NCBI RefSeq assembly: GCF_947492815.1 | Contig: NZ_CANLOB010000001.1 | Location: 434,001 to 498,000 of the forward strand | Direction of reading: 5' to 3' | Source: an uncultured Dokdonia sp. | GTDB taxonomy: Bacteria > Bacteroidota > Bacteroidia > Flavobacteriales > Flavobacteriaceae | Length of the DNA: 64,000 nucleotides | Part shown: positions 8,501 through 18,156 of the stretch, piece after piece | How positions within the stretch are numbered: the stretch's first letter is position 1 | Layout of the letters: the number at the start of each line of letters is the position of its first letter | The notes under the pieces: model-generated | What the model saw: the letters and a program-made list of their open reading frames with translations, nothing else | The model's database searches: none | Told to the model about the DNA's origin: nothing | Made by a program: the position numbers and the translations under genes

Positions 8501-8923
8501 AGTCAAAAGGATAGTATTATAACATTATTTTTTAAAAACATCTGTTTACTGCACCACAACTGTATTAAAGTAATGATTTCGAGAAAGAATCATTCAAAAA
8601 TTATCAAATAACTGTACAATATTATTGATTTTCGTAAAGAAGAAACGGTGCGTTTTACCACGGATCTGAACACAACTTCAAAAACTAATAGTATGTTATC
8701 GCTATAATATGTATAAAAGCTTATACAAACGATCGGCTTTTTGATTCGAAAAAATCTCTTTCAGACTATTTATTAAAGAATTAATTCCATTAGCGTCAAT
8801 ATTGCTATTACTGAAAATCGTGTTATTGTACCTCTCTTGTAATATGACAAAAGAATAGTAACTAAAGGTGGTTTAGAGGTTTTTAAGCTTTTTGAGTAGG
8901 TCATTACTTAATCTTATTTAGTT
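8501..8923. other. Non-coding stretch with a possible gene remnant
   Basis: AT-rich with no full gene. On the minus strand 8702-8872 is open for 56 codons with a protein-like composition (ending ADRLYKLLYIL) but has no start codon in frame, so it may be the tail of a decayed gene. I see no repeats or RNA gene here. Confidence 0.3.
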
Positions 8924-9946
8924 TTAATCTACAATTTTAAGAAGCCTTTTTATTATTAATGAAATATTTTTTTTAATTCTGAAATTAGAATATCTACTTT
9001 TTTTAGCATGGACTACATTATTCTTTATATTTAGTACATGATTATATTCCTCATGCATTACAGGTATAAAGATTAACCCTTTAAGTTTCTTTTTCTCTAT
9101 TAAGTTTTTAAATCTTTTAGAAACTATCTGCAACTTTTGAGCACTACCTCCACCACCAAAATATTCATATGTCTCAACAATATCAAAATTAGAATTGAAT
9201 ATATTCTTGTCGAAGCAGTAACCTCCAATAAAAGGGTGATGATACTTGATTCGCCCACAATAATTATTTTCTTTACTTTTATTTAACCCTTCTTCATTAT
9301 TGTATCTACAGGTAATAGTATCAGTATTATAACTGTTAAATCCTTTATCAAGAACTGTGTCTATATGTAATTGATAGAAGTCTTTAATTTTAACATTCTC
9401 TTTATGTAAGACAGGTTGCGTAAACCTTACCCCTCTAACCCCCTCTCTTTCAATTAGTTTTTTAGCAACATCACGAACAAAAACTGCTCCAAACTCCCAA
9501 TGTAATCCCCAAAATTGAAGCTGCTTTTGTTTAGGTTCTGACTTAAGTCTATATACATTGTTCTGAACTTTCCCTATATCGCAAAATTTACAATAGTTTT
9601 CTAAGTTAAATGTAGATTCTCTATAGACAAACTTTTTTTCAGGTTGAGGGTATTGATATTCTCCAGTTCTTATTAAAAACCATTCAGCATTTTTTTCATC
9701 TTCTTTATCATATTCGGTTCCTATAACTTGGGGTTCTAGATATTCATTTAACTTCTTTTTTAGTACGATAAAATCTGAATTGTCTTCATATAAATAAAAT
9801 TCAATATTATATTTAAAACTTGGAATTACGCAATTAAGGTCTTCCTTATATTTATAGCTATGAGAATATTCATCAAGAATTTTCATAACAGGTCCAATGA
9901 CATTTAAATGACTATTGGAATTTAAATATCTATGCATTATTCTCAT
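8924..9946 (-). CDS. Unrecognised 340-aa protein, possibly Imm11/DUF1629-like
   Basis: I chose the ATG at 9946; an upstream TTG would add two residues. A motif occurs twice: FVRDVAKKLIEREGVRGVRF in the middle and IVSKRFKNLIEKKKLKGLIF near the C terminus. Both have an aromatic or aliphatic residue, Val, a helix ending in Leu-Ile-Glu, then Gly and a strand ending in Pro-Val. This resembles the DUF1629/Imm11 pattern seen in polymorphic-toxin immunity proteins. A Cys pair (YCKFC) is also present. There is no signal peptide or membrane segment. It stands alone, with palindromic DNA upstream. The family call is tentative. Confidence 0.6.
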   Translation of the reverse strand: MRIMHRYLNSNSHLNVIGPVMKILDEYSHSYKYKEDLNCVIPSFKYNIEFYLYEDNSDFIVLKKKLNEYLEPQVIGTEYDKEDEKNAEWFLIRTGEYQYPQPEKKFVYRESTFNLENYCKFCDIGKVQNNVYRLKSEPKQKQLQFWGLHWEFGAVFVRDVAKKLIEREGVRGVRFTQPVLHKENVKIKDFYQLHIDTVLDKGFNSYNTDTITCRYNNEEGLNKSKENNYCGRIKYHHPFIGGYCFDKNIFNSNFDIVETYEYFGGGGSAQKLQIVSKRFKNLIEKKKLKGLIFIPVMHEEYNHVLNIKNNVVHAKKSRYSNFRIKKNISLIIKRLLKIVD

Positions 9947-9964
9947 ATACAAATTAGTTTTTTA

Positions 9965-9982
9965 CTAAAATAGCTATTTTAG
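9965..9982. repeat. 18-bp perfect palindrome upstream of the 340-aa gene
   Basis: CTAAAATAGCTATTTTAG, 19 bases upstream of the ATG at 9946. Its position suits an operator. Confidence 0.6.
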
Positions 9983-10062
9983 ATTCTGTCTAATTTAAAT
10001 ATTTATTTGTCTCTTTAGGTTAAACAATTTTACTTTTAAAAATTATCAATCCGACAGAATCT
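9981..10062. repeat. 10-bp inverted repeat enclosing 62 bp
   Basis: AGATTCTGTC (9981-9990) and GACAGAATCT (10053-10062) are exact complements. The enclosed AT-rich segment has no coding signal. It could be ends of a decayed miniature element or a paired binding site. Confidence 0.5.
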
Positions 10063-10193
10063 TATTTTTAAGTTACCTTTTAAAAACGAGCTTGTTATGA
10101 ATATAAATATAACAATCAAACTACTCCATTTTTGAATTCATTTTCAGATTTCTCAACATTGAATGTCACCAATAAATTCGGTACATTTGATTA

Positions 10194-11501
10194 GTGAATT
10201 TATTTAATTGGACATTAAAGTTTAAAGGATTTGATATCGCTTTCGCGAAAGCGGAATTAGCTCGCATCCAATCTATTCCCGAAGATCAATACCTTGCCTA
10301 TGTAGAAGAAAAAAAACAAGCTATTGTAGCCTATCACAAGCAGCATAATTCTTTCTATAAACAACTTGCTAAGCAACAACAAAATGATACTTGGAATTCG
10401 TTACCTGTACTCACTAAAGCCCATTTACAACAGCCATTACAAGAGCGACTCTCTACAAGGTATACTACTAAAAACGTATATGTAAATAAAACATCAGGCT
10501 CTTCTGGACATCCATTTATTTTTGCTAAAGACAAGGTCTCTCATGCACTTTCTTGGGCAAGTTTTCAGGATCGGTATACATGGTTCGGTCTAGATGTAAA
10601 TACTTCAAAACAAGCTCGTTTTTATGGAATCCCGCTTGATTTTATAGGCTATCGTAAAGAACGTCTTAAAGATTGGTTAGGCAATAGATATCGCTTTCCT
10701 ATTTTTGATTTAAGTGATATCCAGCTCAAAAAAATACATCAAAAATTTACAACCACTGCTTTTGAATACCTCAACGGATACACGAGTAGTATTGTACTAT
10801 TTGCCAAGTACTTAAAACAGCACAAGATTATTCTTAAAGACATATGTCCATCTCTTAAAGCGTGTATTGTAACTAGTGAAATGCTTTTTGAAAGTGATAA
10901 AGTGCTTATGGAAACTCAGTTTGATATTCCAATCATTAATGAATACGGCGCTTCAGAACTAGGTCTTATTGCATTTCAAAATACCTCCGATGAATTTCAA
11001 GTAGATAGCGAATTATTATATGTTGAGATTTTGGATGATCAAAATATGCCTGTTCCTCATGGAGAATCTGGTCGAATTGTCATCACCTCTTTATATAATA
11101 AAGCACATCCATTTATACGCTATGATATTGGGGATGTGGGCACGCTTTCGCGAAAAAGTACGCCTAAAAAACCCATTCTAAAAAAACTCACAGGTCGTAC
11201 CAATGATATTGCACGCCTCCCTAGCGGAAAAGTTGTACCGGGTCTTACCTTTTATTATGTCACTAAAAGTGTCATTGAAGAAGATGGAAATGTCTCTGAA
11301 TTTGTCATTGAACAAATCGCTTTAGACACGTTTAAAGTGATCTATACAGCACAAAGAACATTGACATCAGAAGAGGAAGAAACGATCAAACAAGCGACTT
11401 ATAAGTACCTAGAAGGAGGTCTTAGGGTGCTTTTTGAAAAAGTTGAAAAGATGGATCGTAGTAAACGTGGGAAGTTGAAGCAGTTTGTGAGTAGGTTATA
11501 A
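10194..11501 (+). CDS. CapK/PaaK-like adenylate-forming enzyme
   Basis: A 435-residue protein of the phenylacetate-CoA ligase/coenzyme F390 synthetase family. TSGSSGHP (100-107) is the phosphate loop, NEYGASE is the adenylation core, and RYDIGD and GRTND are the C-terminal blocks. Homologues called CapK sit in capsule loci and are thought to activate an acyl group for transfer. It lies beside the exopolysaccharide locus but on the opposite strand. The start is a GTG at 10194, with an in-frame stop two codons upstream. It contains two palindrome copies, read as AFAKA (16-20) and as TLSRK. Confidence 0.85.
   Translation: MNLFNWTLKFKGFDIAFAKAELARIQSIPEDQYLAYVEEKKQAIVAYHKQHNSFYKQLAKQQQNDTWNSLPVLTKAHLQQPLQERLSTRYTTKNVYVNKTSGSSGHPFIFAKDKVSHALSWASFQDRYTWFGLDVNTSKQARFYGIPLDFIGYRKERLKDWLGNRYRFPIFDLSDIQLKKIHQKFTTTAFEYLNGYTSSIVLFAKYLKQHKIILKDICPSLKACIVTSEMLFESDKVLMETQFDIPIINEYGASELGLIAFQNTSDEFQVDSELLYVEILDDQNMPVPHGESGRIVITSLYNKAHPFIRYDIGDVGTLSRKSTPKKPILKKLTGRTNDIARLPSGKVVPGLTFYYVTKSVIEEDGNVSEFVIEQIALDTFKVIYTAQRTLTSEEEETIKQATYKYLEGGLRVLFEKVEKMDRSKRGKLKQFVSRL
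10238..10253. repeat. AFAKA palindrome, perfect 16-mer
   Basis: Exact 16-mer in the CapK-like gene, read as AFAKA near the N terminus. Confidence 0.9.
11143..11158. repeat. AFAKA palindrome, 14/16 variant in LSRK frame
   Basis: CGCTTTCGCGAAAAAG, with the right arm mutated at two bases. It is read as TLSRK in the same CapK-like gene that carries a perfect copy 0.9 kb upstream. Confidence 0.75.
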
Positions 11502-11616
11502 GAAGCATTGAACATTTGATATAGAACGTTGTATCTGGTTGGCGTAAATGTGACGTAAACTTGGCGTTATCATTAATAGCAAACTCAAAATACATTTGCT
11601 GAAATAGAATTTACAT

Positions 11617-12297
11617 ATGGAAACTAAAAATTTAGCAAAAAAATTAAAAGAATTAAGGGCTTTGAGAGGAATGTCTCAAGAATATTTAGCAGAAGAATCA
11701 CGAGTCGGCTTACGAACAATTCAAAGAATAGAAAATAATGAATCTACACCTACCGGTGAGACTATTAAAAGAATTACAAGTGCCCTAAATGTAGCATTGA
11801 GCGAATTATCTGGTTCAAGCACTATCTCAGAAACAGTAGATATCAAAGCGACGATTGTTTTTTTAAAAAAACAACTTAGCAAAACCATCAAAAAATCTGA
11901 AATCAGGACCTTCAAACATTTCATCAATATTTTAGAAAGGCTTAAAGAAAAAGAATTAAGCTCAGAACAACTTGAAGGAATTGAGAGTTATTTAAGGTAT
12001 TTAGAACTTGAAAAAATACCTTCATTCAGCAATGAAATATATAAGAAGAAGCTTATTAAATTCAGAAAATATCTGAAAAACAAATTAAGGTTTGTTCCTT
12101 CAAATTTTTACACATTCTGGACAGCTAATTTTGGAATTTCATTTACTGTTAGTTTTTTTACAGTTGGTTTTATGAGTCAAAATAAAATTGACTATACGAT
12201 TAAATTTGGTGTGATTCTAGCTTTGATTTTAGCAATGACCCTCGCTATAATTACGGATTTAAAAATGAAGAAACAAAACCGTTCCTTTCATTTTTAG
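11617..12297 (+). CDS. XRE-family regulator with C-terminal membrane segments
   Basis: A 226-residue protein. Residues about 7-60 form a Cro/CI-type helix-turn-helix domain (MSQEYLAEESRVGLRTIQRI contains the two core helices). A helical linker follows, and two hydrophobic stretches near 168-188 and 195-213 are probably membrane helices. HTH proteins with a short C-terminal membrane part are common in Bacteroidota. The target is unknown; neighbours suggest either the CapK-like gene or the converging exopolysaccharide operon, but nothing shows this directly. Confidence 0.82.
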   Translation: METKNLAKKLKELRALRGMSQEYLAEESRVGLRTIQRIENNESTPTGETIKRITSALNVALSELSGSSTISETVDIKATIVFLKKQLSKTIKKSEIRTFKHFINILERLKEKELSSEQLEGIESYLRYLELEKIPSFSNEIYKKKLIKFRKYLKNKLRFVPSNFYTFWTANFGISFTVSFFTVGFMSQNKIDYTIKFGVILALILAMTLAIITDLKMKKQNRSFHF

Positions 12298-12312
12298 AAG
12301 CTAGACCTGTAA

Positions 12313-13107
12313 TTAAGATGCTGTCTTCTCAACCCAAGTTGTTCTCACAAAAAAGTACTCATAAAAAAATCGCAATAAATAGAACGCAGATTTGATCCAA
12401 GAGTATCCAAGGTACTCTTTATAAAACTTGAAATTATATTTTACTAAATTGAGTTTATTTGAACTCATAGAGCTTTCATGAATTCTGTAATAGGCTAGAT
12501 CTTCTTGAATACCTAGAGCAGGTCTGTTTGATTTTTTTATAGCTTCTAGCCATACTGCCCAGTCTTGTCGTTTTCGTATGTTAGGGGCTATTATTTTGCC
12601 TATTTCAGCAGCTTTATACATACCCGTTAAATTACCAACGTAATTATTGCTATGCTGTTTTTGATACGTGAGTTTTGGCAATGCTTTGATGCGTTTTCCT
12701 AATGCGTTTCCTTCTTCATTGATATGCGTATAACTCGTATAGGAAACTGCCGCATGGTGCTCTTGCATGAGCTTCAGTTGTTTTTCGAGTTTTTCAGGAT
12801 GCCATAAATCGTCTGCATCTAAAAAAGCAATATAATCTCCAGTAGCGAGTTCTGTCGCTTTATTTCGGGATTGAGCAGCACCACTATTTCGCGAAAGCGT
12901 AATTACTTTAATACGGGTATCTTTTTTGGCAAGTTCTTCTGCCAACTGTAGTGAATTATCCGTAGAACAATCATTTACAACAAGTTGTTCCCAGTTAGTA
13001 TGGGTTTGTGCTTGCACACTTTTTAAGGTCGCTATGATATATTTTTCTGCATTATACAGTGGAGTGATGATAGAAACAAGTGGTACATTTTTAATAGGCT
13101 TTTTCAT
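12313..13107 (-). CDS. Glycosyltransferase family 2
   Basis: A 264-residue GT-A fold transferase. VSIITPLYNAEKYI is the N-terminal nucleotide-binding strand, VVNDCSTDNS follows, and FLDADDLW is the metal-binding DxD region. It has no clear membrane segment until hydrophobic residues near the C terminus, so it is probably peripheral at the inner membrane. It is the last gene of the exopolysaccharide operon and overlaps the preceding gene by 17 bases. A palindrome variant is read as TLSRN after the second strand. Confidence 0.92.
   Translation of the reverse strand: MKKPIKNVPLVSIITPLYNAEKYIIATLKSVQAQTHTNWEQLVVNDCSTDNSLQLAEELAKKDTRIKVITLSRNSGAAQSRNKATELATGDYIAFLDADDLWHPEKLEKQLKLMQEHHAAVSYTSYTHINEEGNALGKRIKALPKLTYQKQHSNNYVGNLTGMYKAAEIGKIIAPNIRKRQDWAVWLEAIKKSNRPALGIQEDLAYYRIHESSMSSNKLNLVKYNFKFYKEYLGYSWIKSAFYLLRFFYEYFFVRTTWVEKTAS
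12884..12899. repeat. AFAKA palindrome, 14/16 variant in LSRK frame
   Basis: Core and right arm intact; the left arm has two changes. It is read as TLSRN in the GT2 gene. Confidence 0.75.
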
Positions 13108-14446
13108 CTCCTGCTAATGCCTTTATAATGGTCTGAATAACGATCTTTATATCTAGAAGTAATGACCAGTTTTCAATATAAAAAATATCAAACTTTACGC
13201 GATTTATAATATCGTGATCGGTTTCTACTTCTCCCCTATATCCGCTTACTTGTGCAAGTCCTGTAATACCCGGTTTAATAAAATGACGTACCATAAATTT
13301 ATCGATACGTTCTGCATACATATGTGTATGACTTACCATATGGGGTCTTGGGCCAACTACAGACATTTCTCCTTTAAGAACATTGATAAATTGCGGTAAT
13401 TCATCAATACTTGTATGTCGTATAGCACGTCCTAAACGTGTGATACGTTGATCATTTCTACTCACCTGATGGAGATCTGCCGTTGGATTAGGTTGCATAG
13501 ACCTAAATTTATAGCAATAGAACTCTTTGTAATCAAGACCATTTCGTTTTTGTTTAAAAAACACAGGTCCTTTTGAGTCTAGTTTTATTAAAATGGCCAT
13601 AATAGGTGTAAGCCACGAAAGTAAACCAACGAGTACTACTATAGACATCACAATATCAAAGGTACGTTTGATAAACTGATTAAGTGGGGTGTCTATAGGT
13701 ATGGTACGTAATGATAATATGGGTGTAATTCCAATATATTGGTAATTAAGCTTCTTTGTGAAGATCTCTTTATTATCAGGAATGAACTTAAGTATCTTAA
13801 GGTTATTATCTGTAAATTCTGATATCTCTCGTATTTGTTCGTTTGTAAATTCTGAAATAGAGCAATAAATCTCATCAATACTGTTTTCTACAATAAAGGC
13901 AAAACATGACTCTAACGAATCATCTCCAGAGGGACGTATATCAAATTTACGAATTACTTGATATCCATAAGGTTTATTAGAATTAAAGAAGTTTTCTAGT
14001 TGCTTTGTTTTTGAGTTGGCTCCTAAAATAACAACACGTCTAAAATTTCCTCCTAAAACGGTTCTATATTTTTTAAGAAGATAAAAGATGCCTAATTTAA
14101 CAATTGTTATACCTATAAATACATAAATAATATAATAGATAATTTGTTGAGGAGTACTATTAATCTCATGGAAGAATCCGAAAAAAGCAAAAACCAATAG
14201 GGTAAATAAAACCAGTTGAATTCCTAATAAAGAAAAGATTCTTATAAGAGGCGTGTACCGATATACCTCATAAAAATTAGACTTGATCGCCGAAACAATC
14301 CAGGTAAATGTTATAAATCCAACAAAAAGGAATAGATGTGCCTCCATCACAAGACACAACTTTGCGAGTATAACAATGATCAAAAGATCAAGGCTATATA
14401 CGATAGGCCTAATAAAGCCAGAATATCTTCCTTTTTTGTAGGCCAT
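13091..14446 (-). CDS. Exopolysaccharide polyprenyl-phosphate glycosyl-1-phosphotransferase (WcaJ/WbaP type)
   Basis: A 451-residue initiating transferase. Four N-terminal membrane helices come first, then a Rossmann-like CoA-binding-type middle (VVILGANSKT), one membrane segment, and the C-terminal bacterial sugar transferase domain with KRTFDI, YKFRSM, DELPQ and VGPRP motifs. It moves a sugar-1-phosphate onto undecaprenyl phosphate at the inner membrane, the first step of repeat-unit assembly. It starts at the base right after the UDP-glucuronate decarboxylase stop and overlaps the GT2 gene. Confidence 0.95.
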   Translation of the reverse strand: MAYKKGRYSGFIRPIVYSLDLLIIVILAKLCLVMEAHLFLFVGFITFTWIVSAIKSNFYEVYRYTPLIRIFSLLGIQLVLFTLLVFAFFGFFHEINSTPQQIIYYIIYVFIGITIVKLGIFYLLKKYRTVLGGNFRRVVILGANSKTKQLENFFNSNKPYGYQVIRKFDIRPSGDDSLESCFAFIVENSIDEIYCSISEFTNEQIREISEFTDNNLKILKFIPDNKEIFTKKLNYQYIGITPILSLRTIPIDTPLNQFIKRTFDIVMSIVVLVGLLSWLTPIMAILIKLDSKGPVFFKQKRNGLDYKEFYCYKFRSMQPNPTADLHQVSRNDQRITRLGRAIRHTSIDELPQFINVLKGEMSVVGPRPHMVSHTHMYAERIDKFMVRHFIKPGITGLAQVSGYRGEVETDHDIINRVKFDIFYIENWSLLLDIKIVIQTIIKALAGDEKAY

Positions 14447-15436
14447 TTATTTTACAATATGCTTTGAAAAGTCTTTATGTTCGCTCTTGTGTAATTGCTC
14501 TTTTGTAAGACTTTTGAAATATTCGAATGTTTTTTTCATTCCTTCGCTACGAGGTACTGTTGCTTCCCATCCTAAAATCTCTTTAGCAAGACTAATATCT
14601 GGTTTGCGTTGCATCGGATCATCTACAGGTAAATCTTTATAAATAATTTTTTGATCTGTTCCTGTTAATTTTATAATCTCCTCTGCAAAGTCTTTTATAG
14701 TAATCTCATCGGGGTTTCCAATATTTACAGGCAGCGCATAATCACTCATAAGCAATCTATATATTCCTTCTATTTGATCATCTACATAACAAAAAGAACG
14801 TGTTTGTAAACCATCTCCAAAAATAGTTAAATCTTCGCCTCTTAATGCTTGCCCCATAAAAGCCGGAATTACTCTACCATCATTGAGTCTCATTCTGGGG
14901 CCATAGGTATTAAAAATACGTACGATACGGGTTTCTAGACCATGAAAACGATGATATGCCATGGTAATAGATTCCTGAAAGCGCTTGGCTTCATCATATA
15001 CACCTCTAGGTCCTATAGTATTAACATTACCATAGTAATCTTCTGTTTGAGGATGTACTAATGGATCTCCATATACTTCTGATGTGGAAGCAATAAGGAT
15101 GCGCGCATTTTTCTCTTTTGCTAGACCTAAAAGATTATGGGTTCCTAAAGACCCTACTTTAAGTGTTTGAATAGGTATTTTAAGGTAGTCTATAGGGCTT
15201 GCTGGTGATGCAAAATGTAATATATAATCAAGTTTTCCTGGTACATGTACAAACTTTGTAACGTCATGATTATAAAACTCAAATTGTTCGAGTTTAAATA
15301 AGTGTTCGATATTAGCAAGGTCACCAGTAATAAGATTATCTATTCCTATTACGTGATATCCTTCTTTTATAAATCGATCACATAGATGGGAGCCCAAAAA
15401 ACCTGCGGCTCCTGTTATTAAAACTCGTTTACTCAT
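14447..15436 (-). CDS. UDP-glucuronate decarboxylase (UDP-xylose synthase)
   Basis: A 329-residue extended short-chain dehydrogenase. [13 protein letters not shown] is the NAD-binding loop, HFASPASP and the following PIQTLKVG block are typical of UDP-xylose synthase, TSEVYGDP and YDEAK supply the Ser/Tyr-Lys catalytic set. It converts UDP-glucuronate to UDP-xylose with NAD recycled. It lies two bases downstream of the UDP-glucose dehydrogenase gene, so the pair makes UDP-GlcA and then UDP-Xyl for the locus. An epimerase/decarboxylase relative making 4-keto-arabinose is possible but less likely. Confidence 0.93.
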   Translation of the reverse strand: MSKRVLITGAAGFLGSHLCDRFIKEGYHVIGIDNLITGDLANIEHLFKLEQFEFYNHDVTKFVHVPGKLDYILHFASPASPIDYLKIPIQTLKVGSLGTHNLLGLAKEKNARILIASTSEVYGDPLVHPQTEDYYGNVNTIGPRGVYDEAKRFQESITMAYHRFHGLETRIVRIFNTYGPRMRLNDGRVIPAFMGQALRGEDLTIFGDGLQTRSFCYVDDQIEGIYRLLMSDYALPVNIGNPDEITIKDFAEEIIKLTGTDQKIIYKDLPVDDPMQRKPDISLAKEILGWEATVPRSEGMKKTFEYFKSLTKEQLHKSEHKDFSKHIVK

Positions 15437-15438
15437 AA

Positions 15439-16746
15439 TTAAGCTTCTTTTCTACCAATGGATATGTATGTGAACGCTTCTTTTTCCATATCGTTTACAT
15501 CATATAAGTTTCGTCCATCAAAAATCACAGGTTGATTCAGATTATTTTTAAGTTTTGTAAAATCTGGTGTTCTAAAAATACTCCATTCTGTACTTATAAC
15601 CAATGCATCTGCATTTTCGGTAGCTCCGTACATGGTTGTCGCAAATTCTATTTTATCATTATATTTTGCCTTAACATTATCCATAGCTTCTGGGTCAAAT
15701 GTTTTAATTTTTGCTCCTTTTGCAAGTAATGCATCGATCATATATAAAGAAGGTGCTTCTCTAATATCATCTGTTTCTGGCTTGAACGCTAGTCCCCACA
15801 TAGCAATTGTTTTTCCACTTAAATCACCTTTAAAATGTGATAAAATTTTAGGAATCAATTTTACTTTTTGGTGATTATTAACATCAATAACAGCATCTAA
15901 TATCTGAAAATCATATCCAGATTCTTTTCCTGATTTATGAAGTGCTTTTACATCTTTAGGAAAACAAGAACCTCCATATCCTATACCTGGAAATAAGAAA
16001 CGTTTTCCTATACGAGAGTCTGTTCCCATACCTCTACGCACTTTATCTACATCGGCTCCTACAAGTTCGCAATAATTTGCGATCTCATTCATAAACGTAA
16101 TCTTAGTCGCAAGAAAAGAATTTGCAGCATACTTTGTAAGTTCTGCAGACTTCTCGTCCATAATGATAATAGGGTTTCCTGATCTTACAAAAGGCTTATA
16201 AAGTCTCTCCATAAGTGCTGTTGCTCTTTCTGAAGAAGATCCTACGACAATACGTTCTGGTTTTAAAAAATCATCTACAGCAAATCCTTCTCTAAGGAAT
16301 TCTGGATTTGAAACTACATCAAAATCAACTGTTGTTTTTTCTGCAATGGTGGCTCTTACTTTTTCTGCTGTTCCTACAGGAACAGTACTTTTATCTACAA
16401 TTACTTTATAGCTTTTCATTTGCTCACCAATATCATTAGCAACACCTAATACATATGATAAATCGGCAGATCCATCTTCATCTTCGGGAGTAGGTAATGC
16501 TAAAAATATGATCTCTCCATGATCAAGACCTTCTTGTAGTTTTGTTGTAAAAGAGAGTCTTCCTGCATTGATATTACGCTCAAAAAGTACGTCAAGATGC
16601 GGCTCATAAATAGGCACCTCTCCGTTTTTCATACGTTGTACTTTGTTTTCGTCTATATCTACACAGACTACTTCATTACCTGTTTCGGCAAGGCACGTTC
16701 CAGTTACTAAACCAACATAGCCTGTTCCTACTACGGTTATCTTCAT
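15439..16746 (-). CDS. ugd: UDP-glucose 6-dehydrogenase
   Basis: A 435-residue enzyme of the UDP-glucose/GDP-mannose dehydrogenase family. The N-terminal VVGTGYVGL binds NAD, the catalytic Cys is in [10 protein letters not shown], and [13 protein letters not shown] is the C-terminal UDP-binding block. It oxidises UDP-glucose to UDP-glucuronate in two steps. It has its own likely promoter (16767-16774) and heads the ugd-uxs-transferase-GT2 group. Confidence 0.96.
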   Translation of the reverse strand: MKITVVGTGYVGLVTGTCLAETGNEVVCVDIDENKVQRMKNGEVPIYEPHLDVLFERNINAGRLSFTTKLQEGLDHGEIIFLALPTPEDEDGSADLSYVLGVANDIGEQMKSYKVIVDKSTVPVGTAEKVRATIAEKTTVDFDVVSNPEFLREGFAVDDFLKPERIVVGSSSERATALMERLYKPFVRSGNPIIIMDEKSAELTKYAANSFLATKITFMNEIANYCELVGADVDKVRRGMGTDSRIGKRFLFPGIGYGGSCFPKDVKALHKSGKESGYDFQILDAVIDVNNHQKVKLIPKILSHFKGDLSGKTIAMWGLAFKPETDDIREAPSLYMIDALLAKGAKIKTFDPEAMDNVKAKYNDKIEFATTMYGATENADALVISTEWSIFRTPDFTKLKNNLNQPVIFDGRNLYDVNDMEKEAFTYISIGRKEA

Positions 16747-16766
16747 ATCTTAACTGAGTTAAAGCA

Positions 16767-16774
16767 CAAAAATA
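16767..16774 (-). promoter_or_regulatory. -7 promoter box of ugd
   Basis: TATTTTTG on the minus strand, 20 bases upstream of the ugd ATG, in the 60-bp gap after the GT4 gene. No clear -33 element. Confidence 0.5.
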
Positions 16775-16806
16775 GGGAAGTATTTACAGTTTTATGCCTA
16801 TAGGAG

Positions 16807-18030
16807 TTATAATTGCATGAGTTGTTCTAAAAACGCGTCTAAAATTTGATTTTTAGCAAAGTTTGAAACCACATATTGCCTTGCTTCTGCTCCCATTTCT
16901 TTAGCAATATCTGGACTATTTACAAGTTTTTCTAACTGATTTACTACGGTATTCACCTCTTTTTCAGAGCTATAATAGCCTCCTTGAGATTTTGACATTA
17001 CTGTAGCAACTTCAGATTGTGCATGTCCTGTGATAATAGAAGGTTTTGCACTTGCCATCATTCCTAATATTTTTGAAGGCATAACAGTATCTAAAACTTC
17101 AGGTTTTTGAAAGAGAATATGTACATCTGCACTACACAATAAGTCTGATAATTCTTCATATGCAACAGGAGCATACATAGTAATATTGGAATACGCTGCA
17201 ATTGCTTCTTCAAGCCATACCCGTTTTGAACCATCTCCTACAATGATAATTTCAAAACGCTCCGTATCTATTGCTCTAGCAAATTTTATGAAAAATTCCC
17301 AATCTTGCTTGTCTCCTATGTTTCCAGAATATAGAATTTTAAATTTTGAAGATTTCAGGTATGGGTGCGCTTTCGCGAAAGCGGGATCAATTTGCTTTTC
17401 ATCTATCCAATTAGGTAAAAAATACGTAGGAGCAGTCGTTTTTTTCTCCAGTTTTTTAATCATGGTGTGGCTAATAGTACTCACTTTGTCTGCTTTTGAA
17501 AAAAGTGATTTTTCAATCCACATCAATAGACGATAGACCATTCCTCCTTTTTCTTCTCCACTTTTTGTAAGTCCTGATTGAAAAGCAGCATCAAACTCAA
17601 AATCTTGTATGTGAATCCACGATGTTGCATTAAAACGTCTTTTCTGAATATATCCTAAAAGAGTTGAGCTAGTAAATGGCACGATAGAAATAACAATATC
17701 GCATTCTTTTATCTTCCAGAGATTCCAAAAAGAACCCCAAGTAAAGGAAAGAATATGAATGATTCGTTTGAAAAACGTAGGGTTTTTAGGCACATATTGC
17801 TTGTATCTATATACATTTATAGTACCTAATTCTTCTTTGAGATATGATTTTTTATTTTGATATTCCTTCGCTATTTTCCATTGTGGATAGTAGGGAAATG
17901 CTGTAATGATATCTAATTGAATATTATGATCTTCTAGATACTGAGCCAGTTGTGTAGAGTATAGACCAATCGCAGTACTCTCTGGGTAGAAATTGAGTCC
18001 AATAAATGTGATATGAGTACGCTTCTTCAA
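16807..18030 (-). CDS. Glycosyltransferase family 4, WcaI-like
   Basis: A 407-residue GT-B transferase. The opening (FIGLNFYPESTAIGLYS, then TAFPYYPQW) matches the colanic-acid WcaI branch of GT4, and the C-terminal half has KILYSGNIGDKQ and the E-x7-E type donor region near PSKILGMMASAKP. It adds a sugar (fucose in colanic acid) to the lipid-linked unit. The start is a TTG; no ATG lies nearby. A perfect palindrome is read as AFAKA between the two domains. Confidence 0.88.
   Translation of the reverse strand: MKKRTHITFIGLNFYPESTAIGLYSTQLAQYLEDHNIQLDIITAFPYYPQWKIAKEYQNKKSYLKEELGTINVYRYKQYVPKNPTFFKRIIHILSFTWGSFWNLWKIKECDIVISIVPFTSSTLLGYIQKRRFNATSWIHIQDFEFDAAFQSGLTKSGEEKGGMVYRLLMWIEKSLFSKADKVSTISHTMIKKLEKKTTAPTYFLPNWIDEKQIDPAFAKAHPYLKSSKFKILYSGNIGDKQDWEFFIKFARAIDTERFEIIIVGDGSKRVWLEEAIAAYSNITMYAPVAYEELSDLLCSADVHILFQKPEVLDTVMPSKILGMMASAKPSIITGHAQSEVATVMSKSQGGYYSSEKEVNTVVNQLEKLVNSPDIAKEMGAEARQYVVSNFAKNQILDAFLEQLMQL
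17368..17383. repeat. AFAKA palindrome, perfect 16-mer
   Basis: Exact 16-mer in the WcaI-like gene, read as AFAKA (DPAFAKAHPYL) in the interdomain linker. Confidence 0.9.
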
Positions 18031-18097
18031 AGAAAATAATTAAAATACAAAGAACGTATTTTTTTGAAGAAAACTTTAATCTTTTATTTCTATTGAA

Positions 18098-18136
18098 AAA
18101 CAAGAGGTCAAATTTCTGAACTTGACCTCTTTGTTT
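18098..18136 (-). terminator. Terminator after the beta-helix gene pair
   Basis: Ten-base-pair core stem AAGAGGTCAA/TTGACCTCTT (18102-18111 with 18122-18131) and a 10-nt loop, followed by a T-rich tract on the minus strand. It ends transcription of the upstream beta-helix genes and separates them from the WcaI-like gene. Confidence 0.75.
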
Positions 18137-18156
18137 AATACTATAAAAAATATTTC

